From Cadophora sp. MPI-SDFR-AT-0126 (lineage: Eukaryota; Ascomycota; Leotiomycetes; Helotiales; Ploettnerulaceae): a stretch of 64,000 nucleotides of DNA. This document shows, piece by piece, positions 1-12,350 of this stretch. The position numbers and the translations under genes are program-made. The notes under the pieces are model-generated. The model was not told where the DNA came from. It did not search any database and was given only the letters and a program-made list of their open reading frames with translations. Location of the stretch: contig JAGMVK010000002.1 of the NCBI GenBank assembly GCA_020747065.1, positions 186,001-250,000 on the forward strand, written 5' to 3'. Each line of letters opens with the position of its first letter. Position 1 is the first letter of the stretch.

Positions 1-1028
1 TACGACCGTGCGGTAGTGGTGGACGAGTTCGGAAAGCGGGGCGGGAAGGTTGTTGAGGTTGGGGAGGGAGGGAGAGATGGACAGGGAATGGGGGTGCCGG
101 AGCGAGGATAGAGGTGACGGGACGCGGGAGAGGGAGGGGAGATGGAGTAGGTCGCGGGTTTGCTGGGTATCTTGTTGTGTGGTTTCGTTAGAGTCGAGGA
201 GTTGATCCCAAAACGAGACGTCGTCGAGGAATGATGGTATATCAGATGGTGCTAGAGGGGCCTCGAGTTGATTTCCGTAGAGGGCTCGAGATGATTGCTG
301 CTGTTGCTGTTGTTGTAAAGTTGCAGGGATGAAAGATGAGTTGAAGCCTAGGCTAATATCATCCTGGAAGAAGAATGGAGAGAGACTGTTCATCTCCGTA
401 GTAAAGTTCGATATTTCATCCTGCAGTCCACTGACTGGCGGCTTTGGTAGATGAATGTCTTTTGGACGTGGCCGAGACTGAGGCTGAGGACGGGGAGTCT
501 CAGTTGATTTTCCTGGAATGGAATCATCTTCAAAACCTCGACAGACATAAAGTCGAGATCTGGCACAGTTCGAGCATACAGGCCGACGTTGGTCACACTT
601 TTGAAGTCAGCACGGAGTCTTAGATCCTACATCTACATTTGGCGACACAGTGTGAATGTGGTGACGTACCTTCATCTTCCGCTGTCGACATGTCGAACAT
701 CCCTAAATGAAACATTGAGCATCAGCACCATCTCGTCTGTAAAGGAAAGAGCAGTAAACAAACGGACCGAGAATATCTTGCCCCCTTTCCGACGCTTCCG
801 GGGCGGCGACGACGCCGGGTCCGCTTGATCTTTCTGCGGAGTATTACTAGGTATAGGTAGGCCATTGGATGTTGCATTCAGGCGGCTGTGAGATACGTCT
901 ATAGTCTTGGTGGCGGAGGTATCGTCGTTGAATTGTAGTGGAGACCCTGATAGTGTGATGTATGGCGAGAAGATATCTGATGTCGAGTTCATCTCGGTTG
1001 GCGTGGCGAGGGGCACAGTCTCCGACAT
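1..1028 (-). CDS. Zn2Cys6 transcription factor, N-terminal part (cut by window start)
   Basis: Likely DNA-binding nuclear regulator of the fungal binuclear zinc-cluster family. Three exons join in phase: 768-1028, 670-702 and 1-597. The cluster is split over two introns: GCSTCRQRKMK comes from exons 1-2 and CDQRRPVCSNC, followed by a sixth Cys in LYVC, from exon 3, which gives the full six-cysteine pattern. A basic stretch PRKRRKGGK just before it could be a nuclear localisation signal. Downstream is a low-complexity region with a run of seven or more Gln (around 300-320). The start is the Met at 1028; the C-terminal regulatory domain lies outside the window. The family is secure, the target genes unknown. 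Confidence 0.85.
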
Positions 1029-2182
1029 GGTGGGTATTGATCGCGGCGAAAGGATGAATGGAGACCGCGGCCCATGAAGCTCTGAATTTTGATTGTTGGT
1101 ATTTCTAATTGATGCTTACCGCGTCCAGGGGTTTATCGGCTATTCGTGGGGAAAAATGTATGGGCTCGAGGGCGTGTGGAGTCCAAACAAAGATCATGCG
1201 AGCGAGAAAGCGAGGTCGCAATGAAGGTACAGGGCCGGCTCTTCGGCTTCGCTTTTTCGAGAATCTTGGAGACGAAAATATGAATATAGCGATTGAAAAT
1301 AACGTCTGAGGTCTCTATCGAGATCAAATTGATGGATGGGAGTCATATCATGGATTGGATTCGCGAGTTATCAGTTGAACCCCACTTTTGTTCGGCGCGA
1401 AGATTTTTAAGGTTCAGCTGGAGATCAAAAATGGGGAACATTCCCCGGGGGCAATGTCAACGTATATATTTTTTTCTTGGCTCGGCAGCAGAATGATCTT
1501 TGAGATCTGGATATTCGGTACGTGGACATTGAATGTCTCTTCAGGAGCAAGATGGGTGCAGACAGGCTCTGCGCTGCCAATCATTCGGATTCTTTGGGCT
1601 TGCTCACTCAATTTTAACTTGATAAAGTCACTCAGGAATAAGTCATAGGAGTGAGAATTATTCTCCGGAAGCCATTATCAGGATCAGGTAAACATGCATG
1701 ATAGTGCCATGAGCTGACATTTGAAGAAGTAACAAACGTTCCTGGTCTCTTTGCAGAGAGCCGATTATGCACACAACTAACACAGTTGCAACCAACCGCA
1801 ACCCCTTGATTTCCCCCAGCTGTACAGCTACAAGCAAATGAGAACCAGAAACAAGCCAAAGCAGATTCATCCTATACATATTAAAACCAATCCAGTGCCA
1901 TATTTCCCTCAAGAAAGAAAGAGAAGATCGAGGTTTTTCTTTGCAGAAACACTCCACCCAAGATTTTCTTCTCCCTTAGTCAACATAAATAACATTCTTG
2001 CCGATTCTGCCTCTGCGTTTCACGAACTCTACAGGTAAGACTGCCGTCTGCCACTGAACTTTAAGTGTAGAGTTTCGATGTTCATGAGAACCTATCGAGG
2101 TATCTAGAGCGAGAGCGAGCACCACTTTCTTTGAATCGGTCTCCATTCTCTTGACGACGGCGTTTCTTTACTGGACGTTCGA
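1029..2182. other. Intergenic, no supported gene
   Basis: Upstream region of the truncated zinc-cluster gene and downstream region of the next minus-strand gene. Short open frames are present on both strands, but none has a recognisable motif or a consistent set of splice sites. I see no RNA gene or repeat. Confidence 0.5.
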
Positions 2183-3849
2183 CTATTGGGCCGTAGGCAG
2201 CTGTGGTCGAGAGATTCCTAAAGGCTGATTCAGAGGAGCATGGGCTAGGAGAGCGTTGACGAGAACGCTTCGTGTGCTGATTTTCGAAATAACATGAGTT
2301 TGTTGTCGGTGAGGAGCTGGGGCGGGTTCTCTCTGCGAACTATCGAGTCGATGAGTGGTAGAAAACTCCGGTGACTTGAAATGATTGCGAGGCCGAGTGC
2401 CAATAGGCAACTTATTGTGTGCAAAAGTCTGAGATCCAGCCTGACTTGAAAGTACGTGATCTGATGATGGCGTACTTGATTTTTCCCTCTTCGTTCCTCG
2501 CAGATTATGTCTGACCTGTGTTGGGATGGAATCCAAGAGACATGCCTTTCTTCTTTCTTCTACTTGTTTCCACAAGTCATATCGGCGTAGGCCCGTATAC
2601 TGAATCCACCTCTCCTGTTCGCGATTATCAGCCGGAGCGTCTTCTATCCCAAAGCATCCCAAATCAGCCAGCGGATCTCCAGACTCCCAGAACGGATCCT
2701 CGAACAGCACATAATCTCCGCCTTCGAGAGGATGCTGGAAGTTCTTCTCGTCCGGGTAAATATGCTTCAGCGCGAATTGAGGAGTCAACGGAAGATTCGT
2801 CTCCACGCAGTATTGTGCCTTCTCGTCGTTATCAAGCTTTGAAATTTCTCGAAAATCTCGGAAGTCTTCTGCGGGACAGAGGCCGGTTCGACAGGTTCGG
2901 AGGTAGTACCATTTGAGTCTTTTCGAGTCTTGGCGATGCGGACACTTTGAGAAAGGGTGCGACAGCTTGTTGCAGTGTAAACAGCCGCGTAGGTATTCTT
3001 GAGGGGTGTTCGGATTTGGGTGGTGCTTCAATTGGTGGACATGAGATCCGCATTGGCAACAGGGGTCGCTGGAGTCGGGTTGCCATACATTATTTTCCTG
3101 TACTGCGTTCAGTCTACCTCCTCGCCCTTGACGTGCAAGACCACTGCTTCGAAGAGATAGTCTCTGGTTTGCTGCTCTTCCACGAAGTCCCGAATCTCGA
3201 TGGGATGAATTTTCCTGCTCAAAATTTCCTCGTCTTCGAAGTGTCGAATGGTAGTCTCGAGATAATGTAACACTCGGTGTGCTTCCTGAATAAGGGCTAT
3301 TCCGCACGAATGTGATGATATAAGCACCTGCAGAGTCACCCAATGGTTCTCGCTTCATGTCCTTTTTAGACTCCATGGAGAATCCTATTGTATTCATGAT
3401 GAAATTCCCTATAACATCGGGGTCCACGACGAGAAGCAGTCGACGTACGACGCGAGATGTGTTGCCATCTTCTGCAAGTCTTTCCAAGGCAGCCATGATA
3501 TCTTCGAGGGGTATTAGCATTTTGATCGACATTCATGCTTCCACTCACCAGGCCAGTTGACACTCTGTTCAATGTTTCCAGCTTCCTGGCAGTGTTTGAA
3601 CTTTTCTGCATTCATCTTGTATATCTCTTCTGCCAGACCCTGCATATAACCTTTGCTCTGAGCTTTGAGTAGACGGCGTATTGTCAGCGTGATAAGTGGC
3701 GTATGTGCAGAAGCATTCGGATTATGCCATTGATCATGAGGACATCACTGGGACACAATTCGGTCCATTGTTCTTCCGTGGACAATTTTGAGCGCCGCTC
3801 GAGCGATGTTTTCTGGCGTTGAGGGAGGAAAATTACTATTGTTATCCAT
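2183..3849 (-). CDS. Hypothetical protein with Cys/His-rich knuckle region
   Basis: Unrecognised protein. Proposed exons are 3757-3849, 3549-3657 and 2183-3501 (506 codons plus stop). The second intron has a good GTGAGT donor and a CGAAG acceptor and joins in phase. The first intron (donor GTGTCC, acceptor GCTCAG) is weaker; it is needed because the unspliced frame meets TGA at 3745-3747. If that intron is not real, translation could start at a Met near 3640. The main exon has a region with CCQCGSH, HQLKHH, CLHCNK and HPFSKCPHR, which resembles CCHC zinc knuckles. The C-terminal third is Ser/Pro/His-rich and probably disordered. The next gene also ends in a knuckle. Function is unknown. Confidence 0.55.
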
Positions 3850-4401
3850 ACTTGAAGTTTATAAATGAAGATGTCAATGTAGTTGGGTTGTGCAAGGCGT
3901 AGTTTGAACCGACGTGGAAAATTAGCATTGGCTCTTCCCAATTCTGGATTCTTCTTCCCTGTATCGAGCCTTACATCGGACAGAGAATTCATAGAATGTA
4001 TCTGACAAAAATGGAAGTTCAGTGATTGAAGATTGACACTTCGAAGCAAAACTTCTATTGCTTGAATCAATTTGAATCGGGTGCTTTCCTCAGGAGATTC
4101 GACCACAAACTACAATCTCCATAAATGCCGAATCAGCAAAGCGGTGCCCGAACCATTTGCCCAAGATATCATCATTTCATTCAACAGACATTCTCAGTGT
4201 TCCCTCAATGCCAGGAGAGACGAAAATACATTGTGCAATCCTCCAAGTCATCCTAGACCAAAGCGCCAGCGCAACCACATCCGTAACGACATAAGTTCTA
4301 AACCAGCAGAAACTTGTAATCAAAAACCTCACATCTTCATTCCATACACAATTACCACACTTCCTGTACAGATATAACTACAAGGCTGATAGGAACCTGG
4401 C

Positions 4402-5670
4402 CTAGCTCCTCTTGCCCTTCTTACTCTTCTTACCCTTTGGCTTTCTCACTTGACACTTTCGGACGTTGTGTCTGCTGCCGCAGACATAACATATATGATC
4501 TTTGTGGACAAATTTTCTTTTCCGACTCCGTGCGAAACTCGCAGGCACCTTGGATTGTGGAACAGCGCTGGTCTCACTCCTACTGTTGCGTCCTTGTTTG
4601 GCAGCTGAATTGGTTGTTCCGGGTCTGTCTGTCTGTTCTTCATCATTCTTTTGTCCTGGAAGTGCAGATGCTTTCATCCACGCCTGGTGTTTTCTATGTC
4701 CATTTGGATGTTCGCGTCGAATATATAGTCTTCGTCGTGGCTTAGCGGGTAGAGAAGCAGTGGAGAATGTTTCGCAAGAGGAAGTCTCAGATGATAGTTC
4801 GAATCTGGAACCACGCGTCAGCATGCTTTCTATCAATTTCGGGCGTCAAATTACTCGATAGATTCATCCTCTGTTAAGGTATTGTGATCATCCGCACGAA
4901 CTGAGTCATAGACAAGACTTTCCGAAGTGGAGGATCTGAGATGAAGGACGTTAGCCCGGACTCCCTATGCTCAAAACTGATCTGCCCCTTGCGTGAAGAG
5001 CACCTCCAGACTGTTGCAGCAAATACTTAGGGACTCACACAGCTGTTTGACTTCCGTAATCTTCAGGTCCATCCTGTGGCTCCAAACTGCATTTCTCCAT
5101 GCTTTCAGCGCTTTGGGCGGTAAGCTGTGTTGGCCTTGGCCCGTCAATTGAGATATTGAAGATAAGCTACTATAAAGCTTACAGGAGTAATTCTGGAGAG
5201 CATTCGCTGTCATCTGTGACAGATGAATCGTCAATTGATTCCGGTATGGAAGCCAACTCATCAAACCAATCCTTGAAGCTTGTCAGCATCAAGACTAAGT
5301 AAGGTCGAGAGAAGGTGAGGGGATTTTGGGGATGTAATACAGAGTTGAAAGAGGTCATCATGGAGGTGAGATCTCGTTCCAGAGAAACATCGACATCAAC
5401 AAGTTCCGGATGAGGACCATTGCTTGCCTCCGACATAGCAGACGAAGCCATCTTGTTCCCCAGCAATTGCTCCAATGCCAACAAAGATTTGAGAGATGCG
5501 AGAGTGGCGTGAGGAGTGAGCGCTATGAAGAAGTGATCGATCTCAGTGAAGATCGCGAAGGTGTTGTGATCTGGAAAAGTGAAAGTCAACAACGGGACGA
5601 CTTCAAAGTCAACAGTCAAACTAAGCGAGGAGCCACATGGCGGTGCCCCACTTGGTTTGGCGCACCTCAA
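4402..5670 (-). CDS. Hypothetical protein with C-terminal CCHC-like zinc knuckle
   Basis: Unrecognised protein of 344 residues. Four exons join in phase: 5183-5670, 5039-5101, 4855-4935 and 4402-4804. The N-terminal half is mostly hydrophobic/acidic without a known domain. The last exon is strongly basic and carries CYVCGSRHNVRKC close to the C-terminus, followed by a Lys-rich tail KGKKSKKGKRS. A knuckle beside a basic tail suggests nucleic-acid binding, but this is inference. The knuckle has the spacing C-x2-C-x4-H-x3-C with H at the third ligand position. It lies tail to head behind the previous gene on the same strand. No retroelement protease or polymerase is nearby. Confidence 0.65.
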
Positions 5671-6269
5671 AACTGACGGCCACCAAACCTGAACTCAATG
5701 CTGTCTATTGAGATGAACCTCGTAGAAACAGTCGTTGTCTGTAATAGTAATGTAGGGTGGTATGCTTGAGACGAACAGGCTCTGACCCTTGGGGCAGAAT
5801 TCTTATAAGGCGTTGATGTTGTCATTGATCCTCAGAGGTCCTGTTATTTGTAAATAACACTCTCTCCCATGGATAAATTTGCATGTAAGAAAAGACAAAG
5901 TCACGACGAACTGTATAGCTGCTGAGAGGAAATTGTGTCTAAAGATTTACGAGAGCTATGAATCGCAAAGTGCGAGTGAGAAACCAATTTTTAATTTCTA
6001 TCCACAGAAGTGCTCAATGATGCAAGAGTTCAACGCTCACGCCCAGGAAACTCCAATACTCCCCAATAATGTACATCCACCACCTAAAACTCCAAAGCAT
6101 TTCCGAAGAAGCATATCCCAGAAAAGAACCTCCAAAGGTCCCAGATTCCTAGTATGAGCCCTCCATATTCTAGTTCCAATCCACAAAAATGCCAATGTGC
6201 ACCTCCCAAATGAATGACCTGTGTACTCCGGATTGTTGTGAAGATCGGAAACCGTGCTGTCGAAGATTC
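5671..6269. other. Intergenic, no supported gene
   Basis: Promoter side of the zinc-knuckle gene and 3' side of the gene at 6.4-7.8 kb. I see no supported coding exon, RNA gene or repeat here. Confidence 0.5.
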
Positions 6270-6374
6270 TCAGTGGTTGCCATTGGTACCATTACCGCTA
6301 CCATTGGTGTGGCCATTTGTACCATTGCCGCTGCCATTGGCATGGGCGTTGGTCAGGGTACCAGTTGTTGGCTG
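6270..6374 (-). other. In-frame C-terminal extension after TAG (readthrough or alternative exon)
   Basis: The frame of the preceding gene stays open for 34 codons beyond TAG. It encodes NGSGNGTNG-type repeats built on two imperfect 33-base DNA copies at about 6280-6346. The stop context is TAG CAG CCA, which fits the CARYYA consensus known from TMV readthrough. A pyrimidine-rich tract ends exactly at the TAG, so it could also be a 3' splice site, with a weak phase-0 donor GTGGAG at 6467. Confidence 0.55.
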
Positions 6375-7838
6375 CTAGCGTGGAGGATCGGAGGATGAAG
6401 ATCGTGATCCGGAGAGGTTTGAGGCGGTGTCTTGGGTCTGGTTATTGATTCTGTTGGTAATCTCCACTGCAGTCTCCATTTGGAAGTTGCCTGTGAGCGG
6501 GCATCTTCCTGGGAATGGCTCGGTGCGGACTATTCTCATGTCAACGGAAAACCTAAAACCAGTCTTAGGGTTGCAAATCTTACACAAGGTGATCCAGATG
6601 TTGTACTCAAGCATATACTGGACATAAGCGCGACCGCGCTCTCCATACTCTCCGATGCAATGGTCTAGGCAACGCTGCCATCTGTCTTCGACCTCCTCCA
6701 TGTTCCATTCCTCCTTCTCTGCCTTCAGGAATATGAAGTCTTGGATGGTATAGTACTCGTTGGGTCTGTCAGCGTGGACAACAGAAGTGTCGGCCATACC
6801 GGGGGTACCAGGGGTCGTAGATCTAGAAGGGGGATGAACGGCATATGATCTGGGGGAACTGGTGCTCTCCTCGTCAACAGAGCGCTCGCGGGATGCTGAA
6901 GATGCGTTGTCCATCATGAAGATATCGTCCTCTTGGTCGGTATCTCCAGAGTTGTTGATGTTATCGGAAGGAGAGTCTTGTTGGGAGGGAGTTGTGGGAA
7001 TGGAAACAGATCGTGAATTGGTTGTGCCTAGGGTGTACTGCTCCGGTTTAGGCGAACCTAGACTATCAGGCAGACTTTCTTTCTCCTTTTGGACGGGCTC
7101 ATTTCCTTCGACACTGCCAGGCAAAGCGCAGCCGAGACTGCCTCTATCCGATCCGGCCTGACCAATACCAGAGACGACGTCATCTTTCAAACCATCCTGA
7201 TTGTCCTGAGGCTCGGTCTTGACAACGATACCTGGAGAAGAGTGTTTGGCTCCGCGTACCTGTCCCTCTGATAGACCACCAGCTGCAGATTGGGGCTCCC
7301 TGTGAATAATCTGTCCAGGTCTGCTTGGATCTGGGTCCCACCAAACCCATTCGACCTTCTTTGCCTGTCGGTTCCACCTAGGACAAGTCAAATTAGCATT
7401 GGTAGTTTTGGAGACCAAAACCACTGTGGGCCTTAATCGTGAATAGCAACAACACCTTTGAAACTAGATAGAACATCAGAGTACTTACCAGAAGGTACCC
7501 TTAGCCTGCGACGGGATGACAACAGCATCTCCAAAACGAGGTGATCTCTTGAGGCGCACATCTTCATTCAGGAACTCTGGCATACTCTCTTCTGGAACTG
7601 CGATGCTATCAGTAATGGAAACAATGGTACAGGAATAAGAGGTTGACATACTAACAATGCGGCACCAAGATCGCATGGCCTTGGGGAGAGCCTCATCTTC
7701 AGCCAAGCTTGGTTCGTCTTTGAGGACTTGCTCTAAGGCCGACTCAAACAGAGCCAGGAGCTGTTGATCAGTGTGAGTATTATTCTGCTGAGCCACTTGA
7801 AAGATGATACAGAATCTTTGATCGTGAGGTGCAGGCAT
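6375..7838 (-). CDS. Hypothetical protein with possible in-frame readthrough tail
   Basis: Unrecognised protein of 432 residues. Exons 7652-7838, 7489-7597 and 6375-7377 join in phase. The N-terminal part ends in a tryptophan-rich stretch (TFWWNRQAKKVEWVWWDPD). A long Ser/Pro/Glu-rich linker follows, then a compact C-terminal region of about 130 residues rich in Trp, Cys and aromatics (RWQRCLDHCIGEYGERGR, WITLCKIC). The first stop, TAG at 6375-6377, is followed without frame change by 34 Asn/Gly/Thr-rich codons ending at TGA 6270-6272. That tail has the composition typical of fungal protein ends. Either readthrough or splicing out of 6375-6467 would add it. Function unknown. Confidence 0.7.
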
Positions 7839-8728
7839 CTTGAAAGGAGAACCTTTGCGCAGGGCGTACTGCTGCAGATCGACGATGGTGGTCAGATGTG
7901 TTTTTCGAGGGAAGTTCAGGAAGAAGAAACTTCGAGGAGCGAGCTTAAGACTGTGGGACGTTACATCGAGCTAGCCACGGCGCTAACTCGAATTACATTG
8001 TTGCCTGAACGTTTGAGGCAGTAAACGGCTGCGCATTATCAGATTCACTAATGTAAACAAACAAATTCAAGCCTGAAATCTAAAACCAGAACATGCAGGG
8101 CCACAGTAAGGAACTTGTATTTGTTTTACAAGACTACAGTACCTAGTGACGTCCTCTCTTATCCCTGAACTAATCTCGTTGAGTCAAAATGACAAAATCA
8201 TGTTTATTTTGGACAAGACAACGAGCCTTCTCAAAGGTTTTCAATAAGCGAGCATTAGTCAGCAGCCATTTCCTATAGCCCATCGCTCATTTGGCATCAC
8301 CTGGACCATTAAATCAATCATTATTGCGTTCAGCTGCTTCAATTCGCGGCCATTAAAACCTGATTCTCAGATTTCGTTACTTTCCAGGTGACTTTGAAGC
8401 TACTCGTTTAAGTCACAATTTTCAGTGGGACAACAGGATCCCAAATTTTGTCACTTAAAGATCAAAGGCTTGTCGGCTGCTACTGGTGTAACGACATCAT
8501 GAAGTTCTTGATACTATTTGCGTAGAGTTACAGAGTTTGTCTGCTCTTTCCGTTCGCATTTTCATCTGAAGCACTCCTCCACCTTGCTCCGCGCAGAAAA
8601 GTGCTCTACAACGCTCTCCCACACCGCTATCTGTACAATACGTGTATGCCCTAATCGAACGTCATTCTATCCCCAAACCTCATTTCATAATCTGAAATAG
8701 GACCTAAACACGCCCAATCAATCTAAAA
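7839..8728. other. Intergenic, no supported gene
   Basis: Promoter of the gene starting at 7838 and downstream region of the gene ending at 8729. Nothing with coding support is visible. Confidence 0.5.
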
Positions 8729-9974
8729 TCACTCAAATCGCATCCGCTTCCGAATCTTATCCTCTTCGAAAGTTTCACGTGGCCGCTTGTTGAGTCTTAA
8801 TGCAATACCACTCCCCAAAGTCTGCTCACTACTACTCTTACTGGGCTCTAGTCGATGCTGTTCAATTATTGCATCCAATAAAGAAACCGACCAGTCATCT
8901 GCAGAAACCCCTTGTTCCTCCCATGGTGTTCGGTGTTGAGATGATACGCGCTCTGGCCCGGAAACAGCGCGACTGCAAGGTCCAGGTTCTCCCTGAGGAG
9001 AACTGTCTTGCTTTGAACTTTTGGTACTTAGTCGGCCATGTTTCTCGCCGGTGTGATTGTTGGATCGATGTTTTTCGTGGGATATGACATTCTCGGAACG
9101 TGATGAAGCTTGAAGGGTGACTGAGGATGGTGCAGGATTCAGCTCTGTTATCTGGCGTCGTAGGATGTTCTGCGGCTTATCGGCTTCCAGCGATCCACCG
9201 ATGTCGATACCAACGCTATGCTGCAAGTCTTTGGTCGAAGGGTCCAGCTTCGTTTGCTTCTTCTTTTGCTCATTCCTGAAATCAAGCCAAGCTTGTGGAG
9301 GTTTGCCTGGGAACGGCAGTCCTGGAACTTGGTGTCATCAGTAGCTGCTATGGGTTATGCAGTGCTTCTGAACTTACAAAGGTATTCAAACCACACCAGC
9401 TCCGATTTGTGTAAGAAGGCAACTCTATCTTCACGCTTGGGTGATTCGTGATCCTCAGCCACTTGATCCCGAACCGTGACCCAAGATTTGCACAGAGCCG
9501 ACAGTGAATGACCATGTCGAACTGCCTTCTTGACAATGTTGTGCCACTGTGATGCATCTGCTGGACGTTTCTTAAAGTAAGTCTTGTTGGCAAGAACGAT
9601 CCTCTGAATCTCGGCTTCAGTGTAGGGGAAAGCGTCATCAACTAGGAAATGAGGAGATCAGCTTGAAGTATTCGATCTCAAAGGCTCATAAACTTACAGA
9701 GCCAGCCCCACCATTGCTCTTCTGCTGCTTCTAGCCTTTGATCGTGGGTGTCCTGAGGTCTGCGCTGTACTTGTCTGGCGTGCAAATCTGCGTACTCCTT
9801 GAGGATTTGTCGATTACTGAGGTGTACTCCGTCTACGCGCCGTTCGCGCTTGCGCATGGCTCGATCAAAGATCGCGAACCATCTCTCACTGACCACCATA
9901 TTTGCGGGTACTGCGCAATGAAGAAGTCGATCTGTGGTTTGTGAGATTGGGACGGGGGACGCGACGGTGAGCAT
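8729..9974 (-). CDS. Hypothetical basic protein, probably nuclear
   Basis: Unrecognised protein. Exons 9698-9974, 9378-9641 and 8729-9327 join in phase with GTAAGT donors. The first two exons give a compact region rich in Trp and charged residues (EEQWWGWLF, SQWHNIVKKAVRHGHS, LVWFEYLFPGLPFPGKPPQAW). The last exon is a polar Ser/Glu/Lys tail ending KRPRETFEEDKIRKRMRFE, which looks like a nuclear localisation signal. The start is uncertain: Met at 9974 is used because a start at 10097 would leave only 68 bases after the reductase stop. Met at 9902 is also possible. Function unknown. Confidence 0.6.
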
Positions 9975-10165
9975 GAGGTGAGGGAAATTGGAGACGCCAG
10001 GCAGAGAAGCTAAGTTAGTGGCTCGCCTATTTTGATCACAACAGAGAGATAAATACCTCTCCTTCATGATCGTTGGATTGGGAAGAATGATTATCAAACA
10101 GTATGGAAGTTACTGTTCTGGACTGGCATGGCATTCGCATCCCCCAAAGGATCTGCATATGAACA

Positions 10166-12350
10166 CTACCCCCAAACGTCTTCCTGCCACCTCTTTCCCT
10201 TCCTCATGCCCTCACTCCACACCCTCATCCTATCCTCATCCCAGGCCAGTACTCTCCTCATACACTCACCAAGTCTATTCGCCACATCTCTTGCCATGCT
10301 TGCACTGCCACAGATATAGAAGTACGCATTTTCCTCCATCAGCAGCCTCACAATATCCGCCACTCTTTCTTCGAGTCGATCTTGGACATACAGCTTCCCG
10401 CCGTGCATATTCTTGTTAGTCCGTGAGAACGCTGTCACGATAGCCACACTCTCATTTTTGCTCTGCAAGGCGTTAAGTTCGTCGCCGTACAGAAGGTCTT
10501 CTCGAGATCGGCATCCATGGAACAGGATGGAAGATCCAACGTCGCGTCCAATGCTGGCCAATCGTGCCCTTTCGGCAAGAAATCCGCGGAATGGTGCGAT
10601 GCCACTGCCAGATGCAATCATAATTATGGGTGTCTTGGGTTGCGTTGGAAGACGAAATTTGGATTTGCGGATGTGTGCGAAGAGTTTGTTTCCTTGGTCT
10701 AACAAGCAGCTGGGACCGGAAAGGTCGAAATCACTGCTCGCAGCTGTAATCTGATTGCCGTGTTTGGATTCGATGGCACCAAGGTACCCAGTTGTAAGGC
10801 CTGGAATGGGAACCGAGCAAGTTGATGAGATCTCGCCGCTCGTGGCCACAGTGATGGAGATTTGCTTTGGTGAGACGACAGACGACGAGGATATCGAGTA
10901 GTATCGCGGTGAGAGCGGGGATAGAGCTTCGAGAATGAAGGAAGCTGGGAGCTTGAACCATGATTCGCCTGGCGAAGAGACATTCTCGAGAAGTCTACCG
11001 AGTGTGATGTAGTTTTGCGAGCAGTAGGTGTTGTATGTATCTTTGTCTTTGCCTGTTTGCTCAAGTTTGCTCTTCGATAATGCGGAGGGTGCGAATTGCG
11101 CCAGCGCCAAAACAGTCTCCCTTGAAACAGGTGCGCAGATCTCGAGGTAGTGCTGAAAGAGAGCAGTCCAAGTAGTAGGTGATGGATGTCTGACCTGGAC
11201 CGAAGGATCGAGGGAGGAAATCAGAAGAGGTGTCTGCAGATGATCTTCCAGGCCCAGCACGTTGACGAGACGGCGCATCTCGCTTGTAGGATTCGAAGGC
11301 CAGACAGCCAGATGATCGCCTGTTTTATATTTCAATTCTGGGAACTCGCTCGTGTCTACTTCCATGTGGAGACAATTACGCTCCACTGTCGAGAGAAGCT
11401 TCTGCACCGATGTGACCGGCAAGGCACGGATTGACGATATCGCTGCTGTAGTTTTCTTCCCTCGAGGCTGGATTGGCTCTCCGACGTGAAGATCAACAAT
11501 ATCAAGAGAAGTGTCTTCGACCACTCGATACAACGGCTCGTACTGCTCAAGTCGTTCTTTAACTCCTAGTCTCTGTTTCATAAGCTCGAAAAGCATCTCT
11601 TTCCACTCAGTAAAGTCCTCGTCCGTGGCTCCATTCGCATCGTCAGCTTTTCCAGTTGGCATCAAAGCCCTTGCTCCAAGTCCGTCCAAACCATCAACAA
11701 CAATATCCACGACGCGATTGTAGAACTTGTATTTGCTGTTACCAAGTCCAAAGGCGACGTATCGAAGAGCTGAAAGTCGGGGCTCTTTATTCGATCCGAT
11801 CCAGGAGACGAATGGCGTGGCATTGTCACTCGGGTCTCCTTCCCCATACGTTGAGATGATGAAGATTGCGAATTTAGGGTCGCTGATGTTGGAGATTGAC
11901 TGAGGGTCGAAGTCTGATAGGTCTGCAACCAAGGTGTCCAAACCAAATTTCCTTCTGAGGTCTCGTGAGAGTCGATTTGCGAGTCCCTCGGCAGTCCCAG
12001 ATTGGGATCCCCAGAAGACCACGAGATCTTTGTTCTACAAAACCATCAGTCATGAATCTTATAACATTGTAGCTGAACTTAGATAGGCTAGTACTCACAG
12101 TTTCTTCAAGTTTCTGTCCAATGTCTCTCGTCTCTGCATTTTGACCATTGGAAGCTGACGCTTGCGGCTTTTCAAACCAGAGATAGTGATGAGGGTCTGG
12201 CTTGTCTCGTATTTTGAGTGCGTAGAACAGACAACAGGCTAGGAAAAACGCCACGAAGGCCGCATCGTCATTTTGTTGATGCTGAAGAATGCTCTTCACA
12301 GTCGCTAGGGAGGAGATGTCTGATAGCTGTAATGTGGACATCGTTGCCAT
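10166..12350 (-). CDS. cpr: NADPH-cytochrome P450 reductase
   Basis: Passes electrons from NADPH through FAD and FMN to microsomal P450s at the ER surface. Exons 12099-12350 and 10166-12034 give 706 residues, normal for the family. A membrane anchor sits at about residues 30-47 (AAFVAFFLACCLFYALKI). The flavodoxin domain follows with FWGSQSGTAEG, STYGEGDPSDN and GLGNSKYKFYN. The FAD part has RYYSISSSS. The NADPH part has GSGIAPFRGFLAERA, GCRSREDLLYGDEL and YFYICGSASMARDV, and the protein ends in the usual DVW-type terminus (DVWG). It diverges from a P450 gene with about 790 bases between the starts. The clustering suggests a pathway-linked second reductase rather than the sole housekeeping copy, but that is inference. 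Confidence 0.92.
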
